Source: Pyrenopolyporus hunteri
Taxonomy: Eukaryota; Ascomycota; Sordariomycetes; Xylariales; Hypoxylaceae
DNA: 64,000 nucleotides
Direction of reading: 5' to 3'
NCBI GenBank assembly: GCA_902806595.1
Contig: CADCXC010000006.1
Location: 186,001-250,000 of the forward strand
This document shows positions 1 through 10,920 of this stretch, in pieces. The position numbers and the translations under genes are program-made. The notes beneath the pieces are model-generated. The model did not search any database. It was not told the origin of the DNA and saw only the letters and a list, made by a program, of their open reading frames with translations. How positions within the stretch are numbered: the first letter of the stretch is position 1; every line of letters starts with the position of its first letter.

Positions 1-109
1 TATGCATAGGGCAGGGGAAAGGGGGGAATAGGCACAGCAAGAGACTCGACCAAGTATAATGCAAACCCAGAGGAAAACAAAGAATATGAAGATGGCAACG
101 TCAACTTAC

Positions 110-318
110 CCTGGCGCCGGCCCCTCCGTGGTGATGATAGGTTTCAGACCCTCCTTCTTCCTCTTCTTGTTCAGCAGCGTCGGGCTCGCAAGGTTTGTGC
201 CGTTGCCGTTCGCCCCAGCCATCAGTGGGATCGTGCTCGAAGGTGTCGGACCCGCTGCCGTATCGGCCCCGGAGCTGGCAGCTGATGGATCTGTTGTCGT
301 GTCCTTGGCGCCGTTCAT
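110..318 (-). CDS. first exon of an unidentified gene, continuing beyond the left edge
   Basis: The ATG at 318 (minus strand) opens a 69-codon exon that ends at a GTAAGT donor starting at 109, and the frame meets a stop directly inside the putative intron. The peptide is Ser/Thr/Pro/Ala-rich and probably disordered. It carries a basic cluster (LNKKRKKEGLKP, about residues 48-59) that could act as a nuclear localisation signal. No domain is visible. The rest of the gene lies left of the window, so the product cannot be named. A nuclear protein is a guess based on the basic cluster only. Confidence 0.5.
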
Positions 319-570
319 TGTTTCGGTTTCGAGGAAAAATATACGCAGCGCACTGCCGCAGACTAACGTAGCGGGTTACACTTGGCGGTGACCGGGGACA
401 ACCAAAAGGTTGTTGAGTTTATTCGGCTAGCTGCGCTTTCAGGTGGCGGCAGCGAGGTTGCGCGATGGAACAGATAATGCGGATCTAGTTACGATGCGAA
501 AAAGGCGGTAGGTATGGTGGAGGTCGAGGTGGCGGTCGCATTCGCGGGTTGGGAGGACGGGAAAATAGAA

Positions 571-616
571 GGATGAGGATGAGGATGAGGATGAGGAGGA
601 GGAGAAGGAGGAGGAA
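571..616. repeat. GAGGAT/GAGGAG purine microsatellite
   Basis: Tandem GGATGA units pass into GGAGGA units just upstream of the partial gene that starts at 318 on the minus strand. The open frames across it (a polyserine antisense frame, for example) are artefacts of the repeat. Confidence 0.8.
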
Positions 617-1009
617 TTAATAAGAATGCGAAACACCGCGAGGCGATGCGAGGCGATCGATGCGATACAACACGATATACAAATAAGGACTGTGACTGCA
701 GCCGCGCGTGCTTCCTGCGACTCTTTTTTTGTTTTTTTAAACTTCTTTTTCTGTCTTTTTGCCTTTTACTGACTGCAATAGAAATTATCAATATTTGACT
801 TGATAAACGAATCTTGAAAGCATGAATACCGAGGAAGGAGGAAAAGAGAAGAGGAATAGAACACAATTATGTGCAACAGGCGATAAATTATTGCTAGAGC
901 TGCGATTGAGTGAGAGCCAGGAAGGGAGGAGAAGTTGGAAGGTGAATGAAAGGACGGGAATATGTTATTTTTTTTCTCCTTTGCTCCTCTCCCTTGGAGA
1001 CGGCTAGGG

Positions 1010-2900
1010 CAGGTAGGTACCTATACATACCTATACCTCAGGTAGGCAGGTCAAGATTTATTATTAGAAGGTTGTACAATAGGCATCTAACGTCAAAATA
1101 CGGCTTGCTTTGCTGCTGGGAACTATCAGTTCATGTATTGTACCGTACTATAGGTAGTACAATATATACATGTAGGACATTAGTTGCTGCATTCAAGTTC
1201 TGTTAGGGGCATTTAGTGGGATATAAGAGGTATTGCGTGGTTTCCATCTTTTCCGTCCTGTGGCAGAATCCTGGGCTCTAACGTCATAAGTAGGATATTG
1301 CTGCCGAGAGTCGCGCCTTCTCGGCTCTTTGACGTCGTCAACGTGCATCTATGTACTTGCCCTAGTGACGACCAAAGAGGCTACCCAGGTAAGGAGATGA
1401 AGGACAACCACTGCCTACCTACCTGGGTACCTACCAAGTATGTACCTATTTACTTGCATAACAGGTATTGTATTGTACATAGGCGGTACCTAGATATGAG
1501 CTACATATTTATCTACCTGGGTAGGTACCTAGGTACGTATTTATAGGTATTGAATCGCCCAACTCCGAACACAAGAAGACAGGAGATAAATTGTAACTCT
1601 TTAAAGTCACCCAATGTCAACGTTTTAGGTATTGGGCAAAGTAGCCGAAGGGGAGTGAGAAAAGCGGACAACAGCAACGCGGTTTTTCCTCTAGCCTCTA
1701 GGATAGGTACCTAGGTACCTACCTAGTATCCGCCTATGGCCGCGATCAACGACGACGGGATGCCGCATAATCTGGGTTTCGTGATAAGATAAGGCACCGC
1801 TCAACGTAGGTAACGAGGGTATCTCGATTGTACATAGTACGGAAAACCGGGAAATGCAAGCAAGCAAAAACTAAGAGTAAGAACTTACGGGAAAATATGC
1901 ACGTACTGACGTAGGCCCACGAGCTACACGTACCTACGAACCTACATGTATACCTTAGGTATGTACCTAGGTAGGTACCTACATGTAGATATTGTAGGTG
2001 ACTTACCATAGTACCGTATCTACCTCCGTGTGGGTGGGTGGTAAGGTTACCTAAAGTTTTCAAAAGAAGCACCATGAATTTTAAACCGCTCAACTTCCAC
2101 AAATAATACTCTATCAAGTTCAACCATCTCCCAATAGACATTTTCCACACTTCATTCATCATCAGATAGGTACCTCTATATCCTAGTCAACCTGTCCTAG
2201 CACAATATCCCTCCTCGCGAAATAGCACGAAACCATGCGCCAAGGACTGATTGCAGATACTCTCTCTCGTGAAACGAAGCCCTCGATCATCCCACCCCCC
2301 AGATCGATAATTAATGAAACTCGTATAACGCCGATTAGCAGCACAAGCTGCTACATGACCGGCGGCTCTATCGCGCCGGAATGAGCTATCAATGGGCGGC
2401 AGTCTTTCATTATTATAGCTTCTTACTTGCGGGCATAAGCATACCCCGGACTAGTATATAACCTCCCTAGGTATCTATCGATGCTGTTCAGTCTCTACAT
2501 GCAGCTCGGTGCGGACAACCTCTCTCCCCCCTTTGCCTGTCTCCCGCTTCATCATACCGGGTTTACGACTACGTTCGTCGAATACTAACGATAAACGGCG
2601 CATCGTTCACATATACTCGGGTCCTATTCGTCGATCTTGCCCCGCGTTGGGTATCTACAAGCGCTCGGCACCATCTAATCGGGCAACCCGACCATTAAAT
2701 TAACAGGACACGGTCTAAGCTTGTCAGGGGCTCAACCGACGCACCCGCGCCCCGTGCCATCCCCGTCAATCCGTGCCCTCCTTTGCTCATGTCTATTATC
2801 TCTATCGGTTTATGTAATATCGCCGCTCCAGGCTACCCATCTACCTTACTTATTTTTCTATCCGCCGGCCTTCGTCCCTACCTAGGTAGGTATATAGGTC
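1010..2900. repeat. cluster of TACCTAGGTA palindromic micro-repeats
   Basis: Self-complementary TAGGTACCTA/TACCTAGGTA words recur at about 1010-1045, 1385-1545, 1705-1730, 1925-1990, 2165-2175 and 2878-2900. The same words appear in nearly every other intergenic gap of the window (about 5990-6015, 6610-6640, 6965-6990, 7100-7135, 13755, 14170, 18245-18300, 29005-29040, 41590) and hardly at all inside genes. They may be dispersed palindromic repeats or binding sites. The function is unknown. Confidence 0.7.
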
Positions 2901-3753
2901 TACCCTATACACACCACTACCTATCTTCTTACGGCCCAGTTGCGCTTTCGTCATATTAAGTCATAAATCTTCCAAGGTCAGACGACACGAGAGCGTCTCG
3001 CCATATGGACAATAACAAGCGTAAGTTCCAGTATTTCACGTCCAACGAACGTCCCCGGGTGGGCGCCGTAGGCGAACTACCTGCGTGGTTTCATGGACAA
3101 TACCAAGATAGGTATAAGTAAGTATTATCACACAATTAGATCGCCGACTTCATCAATAACTTCACGCCACGGTGTGAAATATTACTATCGGTTTCAACCC
3201 GGGCCCGGGTGTCGGAAGGCCCGTGTTCCTTTTCTTCTGCTCTCTGACCTGCAGCAGGGCGGGATTTCTCCACGTCCTATTCTGGTCGAGCCAAAGCTCC
3301 ATTGCATCATCAGCTGCCCTGCACGCCATTTATTAGGTCACGCAAAAGTCGTTTGCTTTCCCATTGGATGATAACTCGGCGTTTGAAAAGAGCCAAGTCC
3401 TCACGCCTTCATTTAGGTAAGGGCTCCACGCTGGAGCCTGTTGGTCGAAACACATCTGGAAGTAGGCTACGAAGCCTTTCCTAAAGCCTCCCAACCGCTT
3501 CTAGATCTTCTTCCCGAGGGTTCGAAGCGCACCCTGACCCTAAGCTTTGAAAACGTTTCAACCTAAAGTAACCAGACATCCTTGACCGACTTAATGCCTC
3601 CTGAATATGATGCGATTCATCATAATGTTACTAACAACAGTAGTCGATACGTAGGAGTATAAATTCCCGAGCGTTATGTCCGTATCGCACAAGAATATCG
3701 TTTAACCAAAGGTCCTAACAGTCTCCAACATATCTACAACGGTACCGCTCTCC

Positions 3754-5314
3754 TCATAACTCACCCAGCGCTTCTACGCCGTCTTGGGCGGGTGTTCTGA
3801 TTAGTAGAAGCTCTTCCTGTCTTCCATAGACCCATTCCCAACTTTCTGTAGTGTCGTCCCAGTACACATCCTCTTCTTGGGGGAAAATCAGGGTCTTGTT
3901 CCTTTCAGGGACAAAATGTTCCGCGAAGAGTTCGATGCTGTAGTAAGTGTCCCTTAATAGGGGAAGGTCGCCAAGGACAGGAACTCGATCCTGAAGATTC
4001 GTCATGCCTACAAAAGGTTAGCGAAGCGACGGTGGGCGAAGATGGTGTGTGACGTGAAGTTTACCAATCACGGATCCTGCCGAGTGACCCCATTCACCGG
4101 TGGCATGACAATATATCTTCCCTTCTATGCCCTCGGTCTGCATCTGTCTCTGAGATGCTTTCAAAATTTCATTACCCGTCATCCCGATTCTCATATTGCC
4201 CTTCACGATATCCTGCAAGCGATTTACCTTCTTCAAGCCGTCGATCATGCCCTTAGGCACGTCAGCCTCCGTCTCCCCAGGATAAAGTACGTAACCTATA
4301 TGTTGGGTATCCGTGTTCAGTCCAAGAGCCGACACGCCAAAGTCGGTGTGAATTAGGTCGCCGTATTCAATCGGGCGATCGGGAGCGCGCGGGTCGTCCG
4401 TTATGACCGTAGAATTACCAGCAGCGAACAACCCATCTCCTGTCAAGATAAATACGCTGGGGTGAAACCAAGTTGTGTAATTCAGAGATTGAATCCTCTC
4501 TCTCATCCACCATTCGACGTCCTACAAGACCAACGACGAATAATGTCAGCTTAGCGTTACGGCGTCGGCCGGATACCCAGCTCGCTGACTTACCCAACTG
4601 GTAGACTTTCCGGGAACAATGATCTTCTCACTGAAACCCTCCTCAATAATAGCCCACGCTGTTTCCATCATCTTACGATACCAAGGCAACCTACCCTTAA
4701 CCATCGTCGCAACAAGCTCAACACCCAGCATAGGCTCCAACACAAACCGTTCTCTCCACTCCTCTCCCACGCCTCTCACAATAGCGTCGAGCTCGCCCGC
4801 GTGTAAACCTCCGGCGAAGGCGATTTCGGGGTGCGTGTTAAGCGCAATGGATCGCGGCTGCTGCGCCGCTAGGATTTGCCGCAGATCCGTCCACACCGCG
4901 TCTGTATTCTCAATCCAGGAGTAACTTGATGGTTTTCCGTCGACCGGGTTCGCCAAGAAGAGGTGTGTGGTTCGCCTCCGGGCAGAGAACTGTGTGGCCT
5001 CCTTAAGCGCCCAGAATACGGTGTCCTCGGCGTACTCACGCTGGCTCATCTACCATATGGTCAGATTCCGGGGCCGCAGAAGAGGATAAGACACGTACTA
5101 GCCACGCGTCCACGCCATATTTGCGTAATAGTCCGGGGATGAGGGCTTTCCGCTCCTCCGTCCACCCATCTAGTAGTTTTGCCTGCTCCCTCAGAGGAGG
5201 TAATGTTTGGATTTGAGGTGTCTTCCCTGGTGCTGTACCAACATGCGCTAATACGGCGGTCAGCATGCTGGCGCTAATGACCAAGTGAGTGAACAATGAC
5301 ATCGGGCCCCGCAT
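3754..5314 (-). CDS. secreted M24-family metallopeptidase-like protein (creatinase/aminopeptidase P fold)
   Basis: Four exons: 5314-5099, 5049-4594, 4521-4065 and 4007-3754, with GT/AG introns of 49, 72 and 57 nt; 460 aa. The N-terminus has a hydrophobic signal-like segment (about residues 5-25), so the protein is probably secreted. The first half contains the creatinase N-domain signature WLMSQREYAEDTVFW, which is read across intron 1. The catalytic pita-bread domain shows D284 in HTDFGV and D295 in LNTDTQ, then H370 in a GHSAG context, E402 in SIELFAE and a final E near 441-442 in RQEEL. These match the five metal ligands of family M24, so an active dinuclear metalloenzyme is plausible. The substrate is not readable. 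Close relatives are annotated only as M24 or Xaa-Pro peptidase-like. The gene stands alone. Confidence 0.87.
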
Positions 5315-7185
5315 TGCTAAAGCCGCCCGATAATTAAAGGGGGGTAGGCGCTTGATAATGACCGGTTGTTCTTAGAAGGCCTCCGTGACCCTATTCCTAG
5401 ATCCCCGGACGCGATGGAATGGCAATTCGCATATAACTTAAGACCTGCTCTCCGGATAAGGTTGTTCCCGCCGCGATATTCCTTTCGCATGTCAGTAGTG
5501 CGGCGTGGCCAACCATACGCGTTCCGTATTGGCGGGTGGTTCCGATCGCGATTGGGCTGTTGCTTGGCGAACCTACCCACCCGACAGAGTTGCCCATTTA
5601 GGCAAATATAGAAACAACGCTAAAGTGCCTGATTTGTAGCGAAGAGGAAGAGAGACATTATAGAGGAAGATCGCGTGGCGCTGCCAAAAAGAAGTCGTTC
5701 TGAATCTCTACTACCTCAAACACGTACTTTGTTCCGTAATTTAACGGCTCAGTAAAACCTACCTAGTGGTGACAGTTCAAGGAAAGGAGGCCAAGGGAAT
5801 GGATGAGGCAAAGATTACTATTGTGAAAATCCTATCAAGTATTTTAGTCAGGGGTATCTCCTCTGCGCCCTTTTGGTATCCAGCCCCGGGAGGAAATGGC
5901 ATTCTTACTAAATGACTGGGACAGATTGAACGGAGAAACGGAATTTTTGTGTTCGCAGATTAAGCTAAATCGCCACTCCAGTACACTACGTATAGGTATC
6001 TACATACCTAGGTACCCGGGTCATTGTGCAAGTGCGAAGAAGCTCTCACTTTAATGGCCGTGCCACTTGGAGGCTAGGAGTTTGGATGTTTTAATATTTA
6101 TTTTACTATATAATAATTCACTTGCGCTCTTCGGGGAGGCCGAAAGGCTAAGAATGGAGTGAGGCCCCAAGAAAGGGGTAGATGAAAACTAGAAGCTCAT
6201 TCCACGGGCAAACGGACGACGGACTCGGTTGAATTAGAAAACGGGAGGCCATGGAGGTTCTAGTAGAATAGCTTTGCTTCGTGATCGTCCCTTAGCCGTA
6301 GAAAGGGCCATATCTACCACCCCATCAGTAGTTAATTCTTAACAGCCCCTTCATGAAGGGAAGGCTAGGCCGTTTAGTAGATCTCCTCTTGAGTAATAGG
6401 TATGGGTTAGGATTGATACAGCTTCTTCTATCTCTATGCTCCTCATGTATTGTTGTTGACTTAGTCCATCGTTATGGCTACTTACCTTATCTGCAATTCA
6501 CTATGGAGCTCGTAGTTTGGTTAACCCGGCTTCGAAGGATGTGTCATCCTCCGAGCACCTGACTCGGGAACCCTGCTCTAATTCGGCTATTAGGCTAGAG
6601 AACCTGCTATATACCTACCTAGATACATATCTATCTATCTCTCGTATATGTAAACTTTGTACTATCGAGGTGTGCAAGAGATACGGATTCACTTTCCTAT
6701 TTCAAGTTACACTCGCCGCAACTGGGCCCTAACCGGTACGGGGGCTAGCTGGTAAGTGCTTCGTTGGGTTGATCAGAGCGTGGAGCTGATCAGAGAATCG
6801 ACTTGGACTTAGGGTGGCTACCTATCAGAAAAGTCATTATCGTGGATTTGGGTGAATCACAGCTACCTAGGTCGTCCTATAAGTGTGCACTACCTTATGT
6901 GCCTGGATCAGTATCAGCGGGAAGAAAACGGGTGCCTACGCTCATTCAATAGCTGATCAACGTATGTGCCTAGGTGCGTAGGTACCTATTTAGTTGAACG
7001 AAAGCCGGAATCAATAGATACTCCCGCGTGTGTGTGCACGAAATCGTGGTAAATCAGATCAATACGTACCTCTAGATGGTTGTATGTTGGTACGTATGAG
7101 GTATGTAAATACCTAGGTAGGTACGCAGGTAGATACCTGAATACACATGTCGCATCAAAAAGCCGTAGAAATTATAAATGTGTGG
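5315..7185. other. intergenic tract, no gene seen
   Basis: Holds the M24 gene promoter and several TACCTAGGTA words. Frames of 60-90 codons at 5317-5611 overlap each other on both strands and have no domain content. A repeated GCTGATCAGAG word occurs near 6770-6800. Confidence 0.55.
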
Positions 7186-7384
7186 CCAATCAAAGTGGAG
7201 GGTTAGAAAAGGCGCGGACCGTGGATGGGGCTCGAAATACCTGATCCAATCAGACGGCGTTAAATTTGAGGTTGTTCGGACGTCACGTCGTTGGCACCTT
7301 TTGGCGGTTTACGCCTGGTGGCGGTAGGCACGTCTGATTTCGATGATTTAATCAGATATCCGTATTGATTCTTAATCTGATTGG
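7186..7384. promoter_or_regulatory. cluster of three CCAAT boxes
   Basis: CCAATCA occurs at 7186-7192 and 7246-7252, and the inverted form TGATTGG ends at 7384. AATCAGA or its complement recurs between the boxes and down to about 7510. CCAAT boxes bind the Hap/NF-Y complex. The cluster lies upstream of the pyrimidine tract and the hairpin locus, so I infer a promoter reading rightwards. No downstream protein gene explains it. Confidence 0.4.
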
Positions 7385-7689
7385 ATGATGCCAAGTCGAA
7401 AAAGGGCGAAATCAGAAGGATATGGACGTATTTGGAGAATAGGTATGGTACAAGGTAGCTACCACGTGTCGTGAGGCATCAAGGGGCTGATACGAACCTT
7501 ATTCCCCTGATTTTTGTTTGCTGATCTCGACTTTTGGCAGTCGCGACTGCTTGATTTGGCTGCAATCACAGTACCGTACCTATGATTCGAGAAAAAGAAG
7601 AAGGTACAGCCCTCGAAAAGCGAGGCACCACCTGTCCAAGATCAGTCCTTCCACAATCAGCCGTCCGCAATCAACCCCGGGGAAAAAGC

Positions 7690-8900
7690 ATTTAAACAAG
7701 CCTCCTCCCGCCTCTTCTTGCCCTCTTCTACTTTCATTTTCCCCAAAAGTTCGCCGCAACCCCCGACACTGGCGATAGCTCCGGAGCTTCTGGCTCTGTC
7801 TTGGAAGCAAGCCTTCATCCATCCACCCATCCACCCATCTACCCATCTACCCATCTACCCATCTACCCATCTACCCATCTACCCATCTACCCATCTATCC
7901 ATCTATCCATCCGTCTCCTTCTCAACCTTCCTACCTCCAACCTACGTCTATTTTCAACCTACTTCTATTTTCAACCTGCTTCAATTTTTAACCTGCTCTG
8001 CCTTCAACCTATTCTCAGCCTTTCCTCAACTTCCGCAACTCGCCAACCTACCTACCTACCTACTTGTTACATCACCTCCTCGACGTAATGCCCTTCTTCT
8101 TCCCTCTTCACCTCGTTCTTCCATTCTTCGCCCTCACCACCTCTCGTCCCCCATCCAAATAATAAGTGTCAGCGTTTTCCTTCTTCTTCGTCCATATTTT
8201 CTGTCTCTTTGTCGTCCCCCACCGTATCTTAAATTTCCCGGCCCCCCAAAACTCACCCGGCCCTAAACTTCGAGATCTTTTTGCACCTACCTGCGCCTTG
8301 GTAAAATTTCTTCCTCTCTATTATCTAATCACCATCACCGATTTATTCTTTCTTTTACTTCTTCACTCGATTCGTACCCTTTCTTTCCCTACTGCACTTC
8401 TATACTTGTTCACTATCCTCCCTCTCTTCTATTATCAAGCGGCCTGTCTCTACTCAACCCACAAGGCTACAGCCTGTCTTAACATAGCGTCTTTTCGAAC
8501 CCTCTTACACGAGCGCCTTTGCTATTATTTCCCCTCCTTCCAGCTACTTCTCTCCTGGCACCAACGGCCCACACACTACCACTTCATCCTCAGGTAATAC
8601 TCAACCTACAACATTATTGTCTTCCTTCGCCACTTTCTAGCCAAACGCCCCAAACATTGTCCTCTCCATGGCGCATCTTATCTCCCAACCTACCCCAATA
8701 TTCAACCTTCCTAACTTAACACGTACCTACTCCGTATGAGGACTCGTTCGTCCTCTAATTTCCCTCCTACACCATTCTTCCCTTTTACTACGTCGTCCTC
8801 GCAACCTCTTCTGCCTACCGCCTATTACTCGGCTTCCACACAACTCTCGACACTTCTATCTACGCACTTATTATATGATTACCGACTATAGTCCTTACAG
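7690..8900 (+). other. long pyrimidine-rich (C/T) tract, probable leader or promoter of a rightward transcript
   Basis: About 1.2 kb in which the plus strand is strongly C/T biased. This is typical of fungal promoters and long 5' leaders just upstream of transcribed sequence. Open frames here (for example 7718-8266 and 8166-8597) are low-complexity products of the bias, with no domain. It precedes a possible intron (8594-8948) and the hairpin array at 9151-9419. Confidence 0.5.
7816..7912. repeat. CATCTACC octamer tandem repeat
   Basis: About twelve copies of an 8-bp unit, CATCTACC with CATCCACC and CATCTATC variants at the ends, inside the pyrimidine tract. The frames read through it (repeated Ile-Tyr-Pro-Ser-Thr-His) are repeat artefacts. 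Confidence 0.9.
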
Positions 8901-8948
8901 CGACAACGGCCTCCAAAGCAGTCTAATTCGTGCTCCTCTTCTCTCCAG
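8594..8948 (+). other. possible leader intron of a non-coding transcript
   Basis: A GTAATA donor follows CAG at 8591-8593, and a pyrimidine-rich CTCTCCAG acceptor ends at 8948 with a CTAAT-like branch site about 25 nt before it. No coding frame is joined by the splice, so support comes from the splice signals alone. Just after the acceptor is a 40-codon ATG frame (8952-9074) with no recognised domain. Confidence 0.25.
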
Positions 8949-9150
8949 GCAATGACATTACGCCCACGTGGTTTCTTGTATGTTGTTGCCTGGATCTATC
9001 TCCGAAATGACTCCTATCATTCATGGAGAAGAGGAGCACCCTCACCTCAGGAGATTCGACACACACCCCCCTAGCTCTAGTCAAACCGGGACTGATCCTC
9101 TGGCCATTCTATATTATAATTGTTGCCCGAGAATTATTTAAAGAAGCGAC

Positions 9151-9419
9151 GGAGACACTGTTTTATAGGTGTTCTCCTAAGAGTATTATAACCGGCCGTG
9201 ATATTAACAACGACACCAGAGGGCACTGTTTTATAGGTGCTCTCCATAGAAGGCAATGACGACAAGATGGCACTGTTTTATAGGTGTCATCTCGCCAAGG
9301 TTACAAGCGACGACGACGATGGGGAGGCACTGTTTTATAGGTGTCTCCCTCGAAGAACACTACGAATCAGAACTGCTAACATTAGGTACAACAGAGGCAC
9401 TGTGTTATAGGTGTCTCTG
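9151..9419 (+). ncRNA. array of five covarying hairpins with a conserved TGTTTTATAG loop
   Basis: Five copies of CACTGTTTTATAGGTG (CACTGTGTTATAGGTG in the last) each sit at the tip of a different inverted repeat: 9151-9177, 9219-9244, 9266-9291, 9321-9350 and 9392-9419. Outer stems are GGAGA/TCTCC, GAGG/CTCTC, GATG/CATC, GGGGAG/CTCCCT and CAGAG/CTCTG. The stem sequences change but pairing is kept, including a recurring G-T wobble next to CAC/GTG. The distances between copies (68, 47, 57, 70 nt) put the repeated word in different reading frames, so it is not a protein repeat. This indicates selection on RNA or cruciform structure. The loop UGU(U/G)UUAU also fits the degenerate PUF-protein element UGUDHHAU. 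I cannot match it to a known RNA family. Confidence 0.6.
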
Positions 9420-9593
9420 CCGGAATATTTTAATAACAACAACTCGAGATTTCCAAAATCGGCAGCAGTTATAATATAGATGGACGTGAGGATCAGTCTT
9501 TGGTCCCTGGACCTTTGCGAGAGAAGGCAAAGAGATAGGAGCAGGGAAGTTTCATACCATGCTCCGTGTTGCCAGGCTAGTGCTTGCCGGGAC

Positions 9594-9881
9594 GGCGCCA
9601 AATGTTAACTTTGGCGCTATCGGTGGCATTGTTGTCCTTCTGGATTTCTATGCTGCCGTGTCCGCTTGCCTGGGGGGAAAGTGCCCGGGATGGCGGCGTC
9701 CCTCGATGCGCAAGGGGGTCTTGTGATGTTCCCGAGGATGTTTGGAGGGGACATTGCTCACGTTACACACCCACCCTCAACGCCGCGGTACTCTGGTGAA
9801 CACTCCTGCAAGGGAGTGGCGGCCCGTCCATTACACATCGGGACGGTGTTTCCGTAACTGGGGACGGGGAGATAAGCCCCG
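9594..9881 (+). ncRNA. GC-rich segment with four further hairpins, possible structured RNA
   Basis: Downstream of the five-hairpin array the base composition becomes GC-rich. Perfect short inverted repeats follow one another: GCGCCAAA/TTTGGCGC (9595-9617), CACTCC/GGAGTG (9801-9818), CCGTCC/GGACGG (9824-9846) and CGGGG/CCCCG (9865-9881). Three overlapping 60-80 codon frames exist but contain no domain. It could be the body of the same non-coding transcript or a fragment of a retroelement leader. I looked for RNase P, SRP and telomerase RNA landmarks and found no convincing match. Confidence 0.3.
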
Positions 9882-10674
9882 ATGGCGGAGCTCTATCCAG
9901 GGGAGCAGTGATGCCAGGCCGCGAAGGATTTTGCGCCCTAGGGTATTAAAAGGTCAAGCATTGGCGGCTGCCTAAGGGATTGGTGTCCTATGTCAAGCAG
10001 CTTCTGGGTGTTCCTGAGGTGAGGATCGGTACGTAACCATCCACAAATCCCCCTATCTGGTGTCACTAACCCGTAGGTTACTACACTGATGATGCTATCG
10101 TCAACTTATTAGTGAGAGTTACCTTTTATCTACTCTTCACTTTATTTTTGGAACCTTCTCAGCTGTGCTGATTCATACTTTTTTTTCATTGCATTCTCTG
10201 GTTATTCCAGTGTTGCAAAGAAGAGAAAACTTCCAAGATTATTTTATGGTAACACCACCATGTCTCCTAGCCACACCTTTGAAGTTTGAAGGCTACAGAA
10301 TCAACTTGTATAACATGACTCTATGGCCGGAGTATTGAATAGACACTAGCTATCTTATTGGTTGATATTTTCTACTATACGCATATTTTTAATCTGTGCG
10401 TACCTATTACCAAATACATCTGCCTGCTTGGTATGTAGGTAGACGGTGGGCTTGATCTACATCTCGTCCAGCCGACCTCAAGTAATCACCTACTACATAT
10501 TCGAACTACCTAGATTCCGTGTTGGTAACTCGCTGTTCAATTCTTATTTCTCTCCCCTCCATACTCCGGCGTGACTGGGTCGTCCTCTGAAGCGCGCAAT
10601 TCTAGAATATCAAACGATGCCTCTACATCAGCTGGCTGTGCCTCATCGTAGGTACGGAATCTTTCTCTATGTTA
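9882..10674. other. intergenic tract, nothing identified
   Basis: Composition returns to average after about 9990. Short T-rich runs near 10165-10200 and stop-dense frames only. I see no gene. Confidence 0.5.
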
Positions 10675-10920
10675 TTACCGTTCGGGTCTATATCCGTTAC
10701 CAGTACGCCGACACTCTGAAAGAGTTTTGTAATGTCGCCATTTGCGACATATAAGGTAGGCCCCGTTTTCCATTAGCAACCTGGCCATTTCTGTGTTGTA
10801 ATCAGAACAGAGTTCCAAAGGCAAGATTCCACCTGGTGAATAGCTATTCGGGTCTATGCCAGAGCCGGGAAGGCCCTTTGCCATTTGCTCCCAGCTTTCT
10901 ATATTCCCGTCCACGTACAC
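10675..10920 (-). pseudogene. fragment resembling an ankyrin-repeat gene
   Basis: An 81-codon minus-strand frame whose middle, from GILPLELCSDYN to RLLMENGAYL, resembles the two helices of one ankyrin repeat (the usual form is x-L-x-A-x-x-x-G-x-x-E-x-x-x-L-L-x-x-G-A). The frame has no neighbouring ankyrin units, no joinable exons and no obvious start context, so I read it as a relic. A chance similarity cannot be excluded. Confidence 0.3.

Larger units (their letters stand above)
319..3753. other. intergenic tract without a supportable gene
   Basis: About 3.4 kb with only short, stop-rich frames and no splice-joined coding signal. It holds the promoter side of the leftmost gene, a purine microsatellite, T-rich and A-rich runs near 725-760, and many TACCTAGGTA-type palindromes (listed separately). 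I see no tRNA or conserved RNA. Confidence 0.6.

Noticed and set aside
489..866. 125-codon minus-strand frame with polyserine and Pro-His runs near the left edge
   Set aside because: It is the antisense reading of a purine microsatellite and A/T runs, with no domain or splice context.
3520..3545. GGTTCGAAGC word resembling a tRNA B box
   Set aside because: No A box at the right distance and no cloverleaf arms around it.
7718..8597. Long plus-strand frames across the pyrimidine tract (182 and 143 codons)
   Set aside because: Low stop density follows from C/T bias and the octamer array. Composition is repeat-driven and the frames disagree with each other.
9023..9474. Two plus-strand frames with repeated HCFIGV-like peptides
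   Set aside because: The repeated word is read in different frames in different copies and the flanks covary as stems, so conservation is at nucleotide-structure level.
9640..10000. RNase P or SRP RNA because of a GGGGGGAAAGTGCCCGGG-like stretch
   Set aside because: It only loosely recalls the RNase P CR-I box. The partner conserved regions at the 3' end were not found.
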